Part shown: positions 26,056-34,611 of the stretch, one piece after another
How positions within the stretch are numbered: the first letter of the stretch is position 1
Layout: every line of letters begins with the position of its first letter
Assembly: GCF_036226605.1 (NCBI RefSeq)
Contig: NZ_CP109000.1
Span: 1-64,000 of the forward strand
Source: Streptomyces sp. NBC_00704
Lineage (GTDB): Bacteria > Actinomycetota > Actinomycetes > Streptomycetales > Streptomycetaceae
Direction of reading: 5' to 3'
Length of the DNA stretch: 64,000 nt
Translations under genes and position numbers: made by a program
Notes under the pieces: generated by a model
What the model was told of the DNA's origin: nothing
What the model saw: only the letters and a program-made list of their open reading frames with translations
Database searches by the model: none

Positions 26056-27105
26056 CGAGCTCGTGCATGGTTGGCGGTGAGACGTCGAGCTCTTGATCGT
26101 TGATCATGGTTGTGTGGTGGGGAACTCGACTCGTGCACTGGTCATCAGCAACCGGAGGATCACGGGCCTGACGGCCGATGTGATCGCTGAACTCGTCGCC
26201 GAAGTCGGCCCGTTGTGGCATCAACGCCACCAGACCAGGCTTGCCTCCCGGCAGCGGAAGCGGGCCATGGGCGCCGGCGCGAAGCACCGGCTGGTGTTCG
26301 TCGACCGACTGCTGGCCACTCTCGTCCATCTCCGTCACGGAACCACCCACGACGTGCTGGCCTGCTGGTTTGGCGTGGACCGCTCGACCATCACCCGGGC
26401 CATCAACGAGGTGCGGCCCCTGCTCGCCGAGCGAGGGTGCACCATCAGCCCCGACGTACGGCTGCGGACTCTGGCCGAAGTCGTCGACCATCTCGGCGCG
26501 ACCGGAAAGACCGGCATCATCGACGGCACCGAGATCCGGGTCCGGCGGCCGGCCCAAGGGCGAAAGGACCGGGACAAGTTCATCTCCGGGAAGAACAAGC
26601 AGAACGCCGTCAAGTCCATGGTGGTCACGGACGGCGAAGGACGCGTGCTGTGGTGCAGCCCGACCAAGCCCGGGAGTTGCGCGGACATCACCCATGCGCG
26701 CCAGTTGGGGCTGGTGGGGCTCCTGGCCGGTGGGCCTGCGGTCAAGATCCTCGCCGATGCCGGCTACCAGGGGCTCGGCGCGCAGACCGGCGGACGTGTA
26801 GTGACACCACCGCACCGCAAGTTCAAGAAGAACGCCCCGGACTGGTACGAGGAGATGTACGAGCGCCAGCGCAAGGCGCATTCCTCACGCCGTATCCGGG
26901 TCGAGCACGGCATTGCACACCTGAAGAACTGGCGGGCACTGGCCCGCCACCTCGGGCGCCGCGAGCACATGAGCGACACGGTCCGAGCCATCGCCGGCCT
27001 GCTGTCCCACCAGCAAATAGCGGACCTGACATCGGCCCAGCAGATGTGAACCCCGGGCCCCCACCGAAGTCCTCGACGTCTCACCGCCAACCATGCACGA
27101 GCTCG
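26056..27105 (+). mobile_element. Intact IS5-family element with 35-bp inverted repeats, 1050 bp
   Basis: The left end CGAGCTCGTGCATGGTTGGC, continuing to GTCGAG near 26089, is repeated exactly in inverse orientation at the right end down to 27105; the perfect match is about 35 bases. TAA flanks both ends directly (26053-26055 and 27106-27108), a 3-base target duplication typical of IS5-group insertion. The enclosed transposase is uninterrupted. Confidence 0.85.
26114..27049 (+). CDS. IS5-family (DDE_Tnp_4) transposase
   Basis: A 311-residue transposase. The HTH portion includes ATLVHLRHGTTHDVLACWFG VDRSTITRAINEVRP. Catalytic parts are GKTGIIDGTEIRVRRPAQGR (first Asp), NAVKSMVVTDGEGRVLWCSP, PAVKILADAGYQGLGAQTGG (second Asp) and the Glu of RRIRVEHGIAHLKNWRALAR. 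GTG at 26114 or 26117 are likely starts. It is full length and probably functional. Confidence 0.88.
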   Translation: MVGNSTRALVISNRRITGLTADVIAELVAEVGPLWHQRHQTRLASRQRKRAMGAGAKHRLVFVDRLLATLVHLRHGTTHDVLACWFGVDRSTITRAINEVRPLLAERGCTISPDVRLRTLAEVVDHLGATGKTGIIDGTEIRVRRPAQGRKDRDKFISGKNKQNAVKSMVVTDGEGRVLWCSPTKPGSCADITHARQLGLVGLLAGGPAVKILADAGYQGLGAQTGGRVVTPPHRKFKKNAPDWYEEMYERQRKAHSSRRIRVEHGIAHLKNWRALARHLGRREHMSDTVRAIAGLLSHQQIADLTSAQQM

Positions 27106-27153
27106 TAAGGGCTGTCCCGCAATCGCCCGTTCGCCGCCTGGCATGATCGACGC

Positions 27154-27855
27154 GTGATCAGTGAACTTGGGCGGCCGGGCCGCATGAAGTACGTCCTGCT
27201 CGATGTCGATGGCACGTTGATCGACGCGGTGAGCAACCAGCGCCGAGTCTGGGCAACCTGGGCAGAGCGGTACGGGCTGGATGCTGAAGAGGTCTACCAG
27301 GTGGCTCTGCAGACGCGACCGATGGAGACGTTCGCTCAGGTCACTGCGGACCAAGATCCCTGCGAGTGCCTGGCCACGCTGCACGAACTGGAGGACGAAG
27401 ACGTCCGATCCGGCGTCTATTCGGCCTTCGACGGCGCATCCGAGCTGCTGCACGGCCTGCCAACGGGGACTTGGGCGCTGGTGACCTCGAACTACGAGCA
27501 CCGGGTGCGCGGCCGTTTCCTGCGGACAGGCCTGCCGATGCCGGACGTGATCGTGGACGCGGCTGCGGTCGAGGAGGGCAAGCCCTCTCCCGTCCCCTAT
27601 CTGCGAGCCGCTGCGCGGCTGGGAGCCGAGCCGGGAGACTGCCTGGTCATCGAGGACGCCCCGTCCGGAGTGCGGTCCGGGCTGCGTGCCGGGATGACGG
27701 TGTGGGGCGTGAACGCCGCTGTCGCGGTGGAGGGCGTGCACCGCCACTTCGTCAGTCTGCACGAGGCCGTCCCGCACATCCTGGCCTTCATATCCGGCCC
27801 TCACGGGAATGCCGAGCCTGAGGCCGTCCGTCGGCACCAAGACTCGCTGGGATGA
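27154..27855 (+). CDS. HAD-superfamily (subfamily IA) phosphatase
   Basis: A 233-residue cytosolic HAD hydrolase. Motif I is LLDVDGTLID (nucleophile and acid Asp), motif II is ALVTSNYEH (Thr/Ser), motif III is the Lys of EEGKPSPVPYL, and motif IV is CLVIEDAPSGVRSGLRAGM. The helical cap lies between motifs I and II, as in phosphoglycolate or beta-phosphoglucomutase-like members. The substrate is unknown. GTG 27154 is listed; ATG 27184, ten codons later and just before the first strand, is equally plausible. It stands between two IS remnants. Confidence 0.88.
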   Translation: MISELGRPGRMKYVLLDVDGTLIDAVSNQRRVWATWAERYGLDAEEVYQVALQTRPMETFAQVTADQDPCECLATLHELEDEDVRSGVYSAFDGASELLHGLPTGTWALVTSNYEHRVRGRFLRTGLPMPDVIVDAAAVEEGKPSPVPYLRAAARLGAEPGDCLVIEDAPSGVRSGLRAGMTVWGVNAAVAVEGVHRHFVSLHEAVPHILAFISGPHGNAEPEAVRRHQDSLG

Positions 27856-27862
27856 TCTTCGT

Positions 27863-28317
27863 GTGACTGGTGTGATCACGGCGTCGGAGCCCTCCTGGAC
27901 AACCCCGTTCGCCGGGCTGCCCCCACGGCAGTTCGGCAAGCTGATCACCGCACTGCGGCGCGAGGGGGCGGATCCGGTGCGCAGGGGCCGGCCGTGGAGC
28001 CTGCCGCCGGAGGCCCGGGTGCTGCTGGTCGCCGCCTATTGGCGGACCAACCTGACACTGCGCCAACTGGCACCACAGTTCGGGGTGTCGAAGTCCGCAG
28101 CCGACCGCATCATCGACCACCTCGGACCCGCACTCGCGCTGCAGCAACGCAAGCGGTTCCGCAAGGACACCGTCCTGATCGCGGACGGCACTCGGGTTCT
28201 CACCCGCGACCACACGGTGGCCGAGCAGTCAAAGAACACCAGGTCGTCATCGACGCCGACACCCGGCTCGTCGTGACCGTCGGCCAGCCGCTGCCCGGCA
28301 ACCGCAACGACCGGACC
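27863..28317 (+). pseudogene. IS5-family transposase, N-terminal remnant with frameshift
   Basis: From the GTG at 27863: FAGLPPRQFGKLITALRREG, EARVLLVAAYWRTNLTLRQL, APQFGVSKSAADRIIDHLGP (HTH) and KDTVLIADGTRVLTRDHTVA with the first catalytic Asp. After about 28230 the frame changes (HQVVIDADTRLVVTVGQPLP) and homology ends at PGNRNDRT near 28315. The second half of the transposase is missing. From 28318 to 28586 I see no gene. Confidence 0.72.
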
Positions 28318-28586
28318 TCTCCACAGGCAGCTGATCACTGGTGTGGCCGTGCGTGAGGATCCCGGATTGGCCACCGACACGAAGCCAGCGTCTCGACGTC
28401 TCGACACGGCCGGCGCACTCCACGCATGGGAAACCCAAGCCGACGACCCGGGAATACGCTCCTTGAAACTCTCACTTCGTTGAACACCAGAGCGAGTGAT
28501 GCGAGGAGGAGTCCTGGCCGTTTTCAAGAACCCCCATCAGCACCTCGAACTGGCGCGACACATGATCAACCGCACGGCGCCATCGC

Positions 28587-28796
28587 CTACTCCCGCAGCA
28601 CCGTGAACCGCTGTGCCAGAAGATCAACGCACTCACGAAGATCAGGCTGCGGCAGAGCGGCGCATTCCCGCATCACCACGATGGCCTGCACACTGCGACC
28701 AGCGGCGACAAGAGCGTCAATTTCTGCTCGCTCCTCGGCCGACAGCCTGTTCCACAACACATCATCCACACCCCATTGAACCTGCTGAGCAGCCAT
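28587..28796 (-). CDS. Small conserved hypothetical protein
   Basis: A 69-residue mostly helical protein: VDDVLWNRLSAEERAEIDAL, VAAGRSVQAIVVMRECAALP, LRECVDLLAQRFTVLRE. The last part resembles short ribosomal-L7/L12-like actinobacterial proteins that begin with a similar alpha-helical hairpin, but no function is known. ATG at 28796. The downstream side (28318-28586) holds no gene. Confidence 0.6.
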   Translation of the reverse strand: MAAQQVQWGVDDVLWNRLSAEERAEIDALVAAGRSVQAIVVMRECAALPQPDLRECVDLLAQRFTVLRE

Positions 28797-28937
28797 AAGC
28801 CGAGGCAGGAGCCGTGATTACCAAACACACCCGCCGGGACAGAAAGGGCGATGGCAGTCCTGGAGGCCGCCTTACCGGGCAGCCGCTGCAGTCGCCGAGG
28901 AATCCACGCCGCCCGACGCGCTGGTGTCGGGACACCG

Positions 28938-29177
28938 TCAGGCCGACGGCACCGCCTCAGGGGTGCGGGCGGCAGCAAGCACCTCGGGCAGCGGCAGGGC
29001 AAGTGCCGCGGCGAGCTCGGCCAGCTCTTCCTGCGTGGGGTGCACGGGACCGTGCGCGCCCTCCACGGCGAAAACGCGGATGCGCGGCGTACGGATGCCG
29101 GTCCGCGCGGCAAGGGCCTGCGCGTTCAGGTGACGACGGAGCATGCCTTGCTGCAGCAACTCTGACAGATCAGCCAT
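28938..29177 (-). CDS. Small helix-turn-helix protein
   Basis: A 79-residue protein from the ATG at 29177, with AGAAGGAGCGG giving a strong ribosome site. The body reads LSELLQQGMLRRHLNAQALA ARTGIRTPRIRVF and EELAELAAALALPLPEVLAA, the five-helix layout of lambda-repressor-like (XRE) domains without an effector domain. It probably binds DNA as a dimer; the target is unknown. It follows a small gene ending 28 bases upstream and may share its operon. Confidence 0.7.
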   Translation of the reverse strand: MADLSELLQQGMLRRHLNAQALAARTGIRTPRIRVFAVEGAHGPVHPTQEELAELAAALALPLPEVLAAARTPEAVPSA

Positions 29178-29205
29178 CCGCTCCTTCTGCCCTCCCCCGC
29201 CCCTT

Positions 29206-29439
29206 TCAACCGCTCGGATCGCAATGGTCAGCAACCCGCGCGCACCGCCCGGCCAGGTCCAGCACCTCCAACGCGCACTCCGGTGCAATGCGATGCGTCA
29301 CCAGTACGCCCCGGGGGCGACGTGAAGACGCAGGAAGGCAGGACTCATCTTCCGCCCCCAACGCCAGCACGCTCGCATGGGCATCGCCACCTGATCGGCC
29401 CAAGCGGACCGGACGGACACCCTCCAGGCCTATCGACAT
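29206..29439 (-). CDS. Small hypothetical protein upstream of the HTH gene
   Basis: A 77-residue frame from the ATG at 29439 (GTG 29469 also possible): SIGLEGVRPVRLGRSGGDAH, ASVLALGAEDESCLPASSRR, PRGVLVTHRIAPECALEVLD and a cysteine near RCARVADHC. Codon bias supports coding. Same strand as the HTH gene, 28 bases upstream. Function unknown. Confidence 0.5.
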   Translation of the reverse strand: MSIGLEGVRPVRLGRSGGDAHASVLALGAEDESCLPASSRRPRGVLVTHRIAPECALEVLDLAGRCARVADHCDPSG

Positions 29440-29617
29440 CACGCCGCTGCCCGGCCCGCCGACCGCCACGTAGCCACACGGCCTTATCCGTGGATCGTAC
29501 TGCCGCGCGAGGTGACCGGGGGCGACCGTGGCAGACGCCGCCGCCTATCCGCAGGTCATAGCCCTGCGGCGGGCCAGTGGCTGCGGTGGTCCCGGTTGAT
29601 CAGCGTGCTGTCGGGCT

Positions 29618-30382
29618 CTACGGAGCCTGCTCTCGCGTGAACCCGTTGCTGCGTTCCACTTTCGCCACGTGCAGCGTGTAGCTCTCATACCACTCGGCTC
29701 GCCCGCGCTGTTGCGCCGCGCGGTGCTCGGTGTTGGTCCGCCACTGGGTGAGGGCGTCGGCGTCGCGGAAGTAGCTGACGGTGATGCCAAGCCCGCGAGG
29801 AGTCTGCGCGTGGTCCATCCCCAGGTACCCGGGGACGTCCTTCACCAGTTCTTCCAGGCGGGCGTCGGTCTCGCTGTAGCCGCTCTGATCCTGGGTTCGC
29901 ACCGTAGTGAAGACGGCCGCGTAGTAGGGGGGTTCATACGCTCCGACGGGTGAAACAGGCGCTTCCGAGAGATTGCTCGTAGCGCCACCGTCAGGCGGGA
30001 CGCGCCGCCGCGCGTACACCTCTATTTCGATCTTCATCCGTGGGTCGGCAAGACCGCACATGAGCATCGTGGCTGCCGGCCGGACCTCGCCGAAGCAGCG
30101 GCGCAGGACCGGCCAGCAGGGTTCGAAGTCCTGGCGGTCCGGCAGTAGGTAGCGCACACGCACCACGTCGGCGAAGGTGCACTCTGCTTCGGCCAGCGCG
30201 GCCTCGATGTTGCGCAGGCACTGCTCGGCCTGCTCCACCGCGTCGTCGGAGATCGTCATGGTGGCGTAGTCGAACCCGGTCGTCCCGGACACATGCACCC
30301 AATCGCCGTCGACGACAGCCCGGGCGTAGCCGATCTGCCCCTCGAAGGTCGAGCCGCTGAGGATCGCGCGTCGCTCTGTCAT
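29618..30382 (-). CDS. RidA (YjgF)-family domain fused to an antibiotic-biosynthesis-monooxygenase-like domain
   Basis: A 254-residue protein. Residues 1-128 are a RidA domain: GYARAVVDGDWVHVSGTTGF, AEQCLRNIEAALAEAECTFA, DVVRVRYLLPDRQDFEPCWP, RPAATMLMCGLADPRMKIEI EVYARR. The Arg after V-R-P-A in RidA enzymes binds the imine substrate carboxylate, and GLADPRMKIEIE holds that region. After a short linker, residues 150-250 form a ferredoxin-like ABM domain (YYAAVFTTVRTQDQSGYSET, GLGITVSYFRDADALTQWRT). It is divergent from the LysR gene with 72 bases between, so LysR probably controls it. Substrates unknown. Confidence 0.85.
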   Translation of the reverse strand: MTERRAILSGSTFEGQIGYARAVVDGDWVHVSGTTGFDYATMTISDDAVEQAEQCLRNIEAALAEAECTFADVVRVRYLLPDRQDFEPCWPVLRRCFGEVRPAATMLMCGLADPRMKIEIEVYARRRVPPDGGATSNLSEAPVSPVGAYEPPYYAAVFTTVRTQDQSGYSETDARLEELVKDVPGYLGMDHAQTPRGLGITVSYFRDADALTQWRTNTEHRAAQQRGRAEWYESYTLHVAKVERSNGFTREQAP

Positions 30383-30454
30383 GCGCCGAACGCTAAGTGA
30401 CCAGCACTGATACGTCTAATACGACCGGAGGCTTGATCTGATATCCATGAGCGT

Positions 30455-31366
30455 ATGGAGCGCCCCGAACTCCCCCTGCTGCAGTTGCACGCCTTCGTCG
30501 TGCTCGCCGAGGAACTCCACTTCGGCCACGCGGCCGCCCGCCTGGGCATCGCCCAGCCACCGCTGAGCCAGCAGATCCGCCGCCTGGAGGACAAGGTCGG
30601 CCACGCGCTGTTCACCCGCGCCCCAGGGCGGGTCGCCCTCACCCCAGCCGGCAGCGAACTGCTGCCCGCCGCCCGGCGGGCACTCACCGACCTCTCGGAC
30701 GGCCTGACCGCAGCCCGGGCCGTCGGCAGTGGCCGGGCCGGCCGCCTGCGGATCGGCTTCGCCGCCTCCCTCGCCCTGACGATCCTGCCCGGCCTGCTGC
30801 GCACCTTCCGTCACCAGTTCCCTGGCGTGCACCTGGACATCCACGAGATGACCACCGCTCCGCAGATCGCTGCCCTGCACGACCAGACCATCGACATCGG
30901 TCTGCTACGCGAACCCCCCACCGACGAGACAGAGCTCAGCTTCAGGACGGTACTCAGCGAGCCTTTCGTGGCCGTGCTGCCGTCTACCCATCCTCTGGCC
31001 AGCCAACGGACTGTAGAGGTTGCACAATTGACGGACTCGCCGTTCGTGCTGCTGCCCCGCGCGGTCGGCCCCACACTGCACGACCAGATCATCGGCCTGT
31101 GCACCGCAGCAGGGTTCACACCGCAGGTCGTCCAGCACGCCGTGGAGTGGCAGACCGTGTGCGCCCTCGTTGAAACCGGCCTGGGCGTCTCCCTGGCCCC
31201 GGCGAGCATCCGACGCATCCGCCTCAAAGGCGTCGCCTTCCGCAGGATCGAACCCGACACCGCCCGTACCCGAGTGGCCGTCGCCTGGCGCGAGAACGAC
31301 CGTAATCCCCTGGTTGCACATCTACTGGCGACCATCAGCCAAAGTCTGCCGGACAGGACCTGGTGA
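30455..31366 (+). CDS. LysR-family transcriptional regulator
   Basis: A 303-residue LysR protein. The N-terminal wHTH is LHAFVVLAEELHFGHAAARL, GIAQPPLSQQIRRLEDKVGH. The effector-binding domain (residues 90-300) starts RAGRLRIGFAASLALTILPG and ends ARTRVAVAWRENDRNPLVAH. It is transcribed divergently from the RidA-ABM gene, the classic arrangement in which LysR binds the shared intergenic region (30383-30454) and activates its neighbour in response to a small molecule. That region is A/T-richer than its surroundings and holds imperfect T-N11-A patterns, but I see no unambiguous operator. Confidence 0.92.
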   Translation: MERPELPLLQLHAFVVLAEELHFGHAAARLGIAQPPLSQQIRRLEDKVGHALFTRAPGRVALTPAGSELLPAARRALTDLSDGLTAARAVGSGRAGRLRIGFAASLALTILPGLLRTFRHQFPGVHLDIHEMTTAPQIAALHDQTIDIGLLREPPTDETELSFRTVLSEPFVAVLPSTHPLASQRTVEVAQLTDSPFVLLPRAVGPTLHDQIIGLCTAAGFTPQVVQHAVEWQTVCALVETGLGVSLAPASIRRIRLKGVAFRRIEPDTARTRVAVAWRENDRNPLVAHLLATISQSLPDRTW

Positions 31367-31379
31367 CCTGAGTCGGAGA

Positions 31380-31560
31380 TTCGTCGGCGGTAGGCGGCGA
31401 CTTTGTCGAGGATCAGATGCAGTCGAGGTCGGCGGGGACTTCCTTGTCGAGCCTGGCGAGGAACTTCTTGAACTCCACGGCCCGGTGTCTGCGGTGCTGG
31501 GAACCGATCACCTTCCGTGGCGACCTCCAACGCCGCGAACAGGGTGGTCGTGCTGGCACG
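31380..31560 (-). pseudogene. IS630-type transposase fragment
   Basis: On the minus strand HVRASTTTLFAALEVATEG is followed, across frame changes, by VEFKKFLARLDKEVPADLD and LHLILDKVAAYR. This is the catalytic core of IS630 transposases (TTTLFAALEVATG, then FLxxLxxxVPxxLxLHLxxDNxxxH). The second catalytic Asp is LILD. About 60 residues remain. Confidence 0.6.
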
Positions 31561-31599
31561 GACGTGGTCGTGGCTGCGGCGCTCGGGAACACCAGGCCC

Positions 31600-31846
31600 C
31601 ATCGGCAGCACGGGCTGGGTCGGGGTAGAGGCCCACGACGTCGCGGACCTGGTGGCGTTCATAGACGGTCTTCCAGGGGTCGAACCGCTTGGGAAGATCC
31701 CGCCACTGCACTCCGGTTCGAACCCGGCGCAGGATCCCGTCGATCACCTGTCGGTGATCCCGCCATCGGCCACAACGTCCATTGCTCACTGGCAGGAACG
31801 GACGCAACGGTTCGCACTCGTCATCTGTCAGATCGTCCCGCCCCAT
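31600..31846 (-). pseudogene. IS5-family transposase N-terminal fragment
   Basis: From the ATG at 31846: DLTDDECEPLRPFLPVSNGR, CGRWRDHRQVIDGILRRVRT and GVQWRDLPKRFDPWKTVYER, the DUF4096-like N-terminal domain of IS5 transposases. Homology is lost near 31650, where a short piece leads into the IS630 fragment. A mosaic of two unrelated IS families. Confidence 0.7.
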
Positions 31847-31877
31847 GCCCACCACAACGACCCAGGCCGGTGAGGTT

Positions 31878-32300
31878 TCAGGTCGTGGGGTCCCAGAGTC
31901 CTGAGGCCTTGCCGCGGGCGAGGTGGTCGGCGTAGACGCCGACCTTCCAGGTGATGACGGACCGGCACTCCTCCAGGGCCTGGATCTGTGCGTCGACGCG
32001 CCGCCGGTGGGCTTCGAGAAGCTGCAGGCGTTCCGTCTCGTTTCCCGGACCGTGCCGCACCAGCTCGGCGAACTGCTTGAGGTCGGCCAGCGGCATCCCG
32101 GATTCCCGTAGCTTGACGCAGATCAGCAGCCAGTCGACATCGAGCGCGCTGTACCGTCGCCGGCCTCCGGAGGTTCGCTGGACCGGTCCGACGAGCAGTC
32201 CCTCACGCTCGTAGAAGCGCAGCGCGTGGACGCTGAGTCCGGTCTGCCCGGCCACGTCGCCGATGCTCAGTGGTGTTGCAGGAGTCTCGGTGCTAACCAT
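31878..32300 (-). CDS. MerR-family regulator, divergent from the SDR gene
   Basis: A 140-residue MerR protein from the ATG at 32300. wHTH: LSIGDVAGQTGLSVHALRFY EREGLLVGPVQR and GGRRRYSALDVDWLLICVKL; then a dimerisation helix (RLQLLEAHRRRVDAQIQALE). No cysteine cluster for metals, so the effector is probably organic. The gap to the divergent SDR gene (32301-32355) holds a perfect dyad placed where MerR operators lie. MerR proteins typically repress and then activate such a divergent gene. Confidence 0.88.
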   Translation of the reverse strand: MVSTETPATPLSIGDVAGQTGLSVHALRFYEREGLLVGPVQRTSGGRRRYSALDVDWLLICVKLRESGMPLADLKQFAELVRHGPGNETERLQLLEAHRRRVDAQIQALEECRSVITWKVGVYADHLARGKASGLWDPTT

Positions 32301-32320
32301 GCGTCGCAGTCTAGGACTTG

Positions 32321-32340
32321 ATCTAGACCTCGCTCTAGAT
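32321..32340. promoter_or_regulatory. MerR-type operator ATCTAGA-N6-TCTAGAT
   Basis: A perfect 7-base inverted repeat with six bases between, 20 bases in all. It overlaps a candidate -35 (TTGATC at 32319-32324) and precedes a -10-like TAGTTT (32343-32348), a spacing of about 18 bases. Elongated spacers with the dyad between the hexamers are the mark of MerR-activated promoters. It lies 16 bases before the SDR start. Confidence 0.7.
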
Positions 32341-32355
32341 CGTAGTTTCGACGGT

Positions 32356-33327
32356 ATGACCAGCATTGATCAGCAGCCGCTCGGCTCGCCCTTCTCCCCC
32401 GCCAGCACTGCCCAGGACGTCACCGCGGGCCTCGACCTGTCCGGCACGAACGCCGTGGTGACCGGGGGCTACTCCGGGCTCGGCCTGGAAACCACTCGTA
32501 CCCTCGCGGCCGCCGGAGCCCGCGTCATCGTTCCGGCGCGCCGGCCTGACGTCGCGCGGGCCGCACTCGCGAATGTGAAGGGCTGCGAGGTCATCCCCAT
32601 GGACCTGACCGACCTCGCCAGCGTGCGGGCCGCCGCCGCAGACATCCGCGACTCCCTGGCCAGGCTCGACCTGCTCATGGCCGTCGCCGGAGTCATGGCC
32701 ACTCCCGAACGACGCGTGGGACCCGGCTGGGAGGGCCAGCTCACCGCCAACCACTTCGGGCACTTCGCCCTCGCCTGCGAGCTCTACCCGCTCCTGGCCG
32801 CCGCCGATGGTGCACGCGTCGTGGTCAACAGCTCCGCCGGCCACACCCTGAGCGACATCCGCTGGCACGACCCGCACTTCCGCACCGGCTACGACAAGTG
32901 GCTGGCCTACGGCCAGGCCAAGACCGCCAACGCCCTTTTCGCCGTACACCTCGACACGCTCGGGTGCGGCGACGGCGTCCGGGCCTTCTCGCTTCATCCA
33001 GGCAAGATCATCACCGGGCTGCAGCGGGAAATGGCACTCCAAGAACAGATCGACCGCGGGTGGGTGGACGAGCACGGCAACGTGATCGCCACCGACTTCA
33101 AGACCCCCGCCCAGGGCGCCGCCACCGGCTTGTGGGCCGCCACCTCCCCTCTCCTCGCCGACTGCGGCGGCCTCTACCTGGAGGACTGCGACATCGCCGG
33201 CATCTCCGCCCCCGAAGCGTCCATGGACGACGGCGGCGTCCGCGCCTACGCCATCGACCCCGATGCAGCCGCACGGCTGTGGGACCTGTCCATCGCCGCG
33301 TCCGGCACCGCCCCGATCACCCGATGA
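32356..33327 (+). CDS. Short-chain dehydrogenase/reductase, probable MerR target
   Basis: A 323-residue SDR. The cofactor loop is NAVVTGGYSGLGLETTRTLA (TGxxxGxG), DLTDLASV binds the adenine side, LMAVAGVM is the NAG-type motif, the catalytic Ser lies in RVVVNSSAG, and Tyr/Lys are in WLAYGQAKTANALFAVHL. It resembles WW-domain-oxidoreductase-like or protochlorophyllide-reductase-like SDRs acting on hydrophobic substrates. ATG at 32356, preceded by the MerR dyad. The stop overlaps the start of an IS481 remnant. Confidence 0.9.
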   Translation: MTSIDQQPLGSPFSPASTAQDVTAGLDLSGTNAVVTGGYSGLGLETTRTLAAAGARVIVPARRPDVARAALANVKGCEVIPMDLTDLASVRAAAADIRDSLARLDLLMAVAGVMATPERRVGPGWEGQLTANHFGHFALACELYPLLAAADGARVVVNSSAGHTLSDIRWHDPHFRTGYDKWLAYGQAKTANALFAVHLDTLGCGDGVRAFSLHPGKIITGLQREMALQEQIDRGWVDEHGNVIATDFKTPAQGAATGLWAATSPLLADCGGLYLEDCDIAGISAPEASMDDGGVRAYAIDPDAAARLWDLSIAASGTAPITR

Positions 33328-33620
33328 CGTCACCGCACCGCAACGCACCACTGACCATCGAAGGCCCACGTCGCCTCGTCGAACGCTGCCGCGCCCGCCC
33401 GATCGCGCACCTCGCCGCCGAGGCATCTCTCGGGCCTGCGCCTCGAAGCGGGTCAACCGGTGGCGCGGTCATGGTGACCTCGGTCTGCTCGACCGTCCGT
33501 CGGCCCCACACCACATCCCGAACGCGACCCCGGCATGGGTCATCGAGAAGATCGAATCCTGGCGACGCCAGAGGAAGTGGTCCGCGCTGCGGATCAACCA
33601 CGAGCTGGCCGAACTTACGG
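33324..33620 (+). pseudogene. IS481-family transposase, N-terminal fragment
   Basis: The ATG at 33324 opens TSPHRNAPLTIEGPRRLVER CRARPIAHLAAE, then in a shifted frame GISRACASKRVNRWRGHGDL, GLLDRPSAPHHIPNATPAWV, IEKIESWRRQRKWSALRINH EL. This is the double HTH N-terminus of IS481 transposases. The DDE core is missing. The next 150 bases (33621-33770) contain nothing recognisable. Confidence 0.7.
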
Positions 33621-33770
33621 CGTTGTGAACGAAACCGAGTGAGGTGTCCTGACCGAGGTCCGAGACTTCTGGTGCTCGAGCAATGTCCTGTGCTGGGCGC
33701 GGTGGTGGTGTACCGAGTTCCGGTGGCTACTGTCGTCTCTCCGTCGGTCTGGAGTCCAGGGGAGCAGACT

Positions 33771-34576
33771 GTGCGCAACGCCGTCGTGACGCCCGAGGGC
33801 GACCAGATCCGCTGGGTTGAGCTGCCGGGACAGGAACCGTCACGCGTCTTCGTCCATGGTCTGGACGCCACTTCGCCCGCCTACTTCCCAGAAGTCGCGG
33901 TCCATCCTCTGCTGGCCGGCCGCCGTTCGCTGCTGATCGACTTGCTCGGGCACGGCATCAGCGACCGGCCGACAGGCTTCGACTACACTCTGGAATCGCA
34001 CGCCGATGCCCTCGCCGCAGCCCTGTCCTGCGCGGTGTTACCGGGGCCGAGCTGATCGCGCACAGCATGGGCGGCTCGGTGGCCGTCGTCCTGGCCGCCC
34101 GGCACCCTCAGCTGGTCTCTCGCCTGGTCCTGGTCGACGCCAACCTCGACCCGATCCCGCCCAGGCCCGCCTGTGCAGGCAGCAGCGGCATCGCCGCGTA
34201 TTCCGAGCAGGAGTTCCTGTCGGGCGGCTGGGAAGAGAGCCGCGACCGGGCCGGTTCCCACTGATGGTCCACTATGCGGCTGGCCGGCCGTGAGGCCCTG
34301 CATCGCAGCGCGGTCCACCTCACCCGCGGCACCGTCCCCACCATGCGTGAGCTTCTGCTGGGCCTGGAGATTCCCCGCACCTACCTCCTGCCCGAGGCCG
34401 ACGGCCCGCTTCCGGGCGCCGATGCGCTCACCGAAGCCGGGGTGGCCGTGGTCCCGATCCCGGACTGCGGGCGCAACATCATGCTGGACAACCCAGAAGG
34501 CTTCGCCCGCGCCACCGCGGCGGCGCTCACGGACCGAGAGCAGCAACAGCCAGGCAATTGCGAAGGCGGAGCGTGA
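33771..34576 (+). pseudogene. Alpha/beta hydrolase with a frameshift and an internal stop
   Basis: The GTG at 33771 with GGGGAG upstream starts RNAVVTPEGDQIRWVELPGQ, FVHGLDATSPAYFPEVAVHP, LIDLLGHGISDRPTGFDYTL. Near 34028 one base is gained or lost; in the new frame the nucleophile elbow is ELIAHSMGGSVAVVLAARHP, with RLVLVDANLD. A TGA at 34262-34264 interrupts the frame before MRLAGREALHRSAVHLTRGT. The C-terminus ends at 34576. The Ser-Asp-His fold would be whole without the two lesions, so inactivation seems recent. Confidence 0.75.
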
Positions 34577-34611
34577 CGTGGAGAGAGGGCCGCGCGGGTT
34601 CCTCGTGTGTG

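Noticed and set aside
27109..27130. GGGCTGTCCCGCAATCG after the intact IS5 as the outer end of the disrupted IS5
   Set aside because: It resembles an IS5 terminal repeat but is in the wrong orientation for the disrupted transposase, and no partner repeat was found near 25600.
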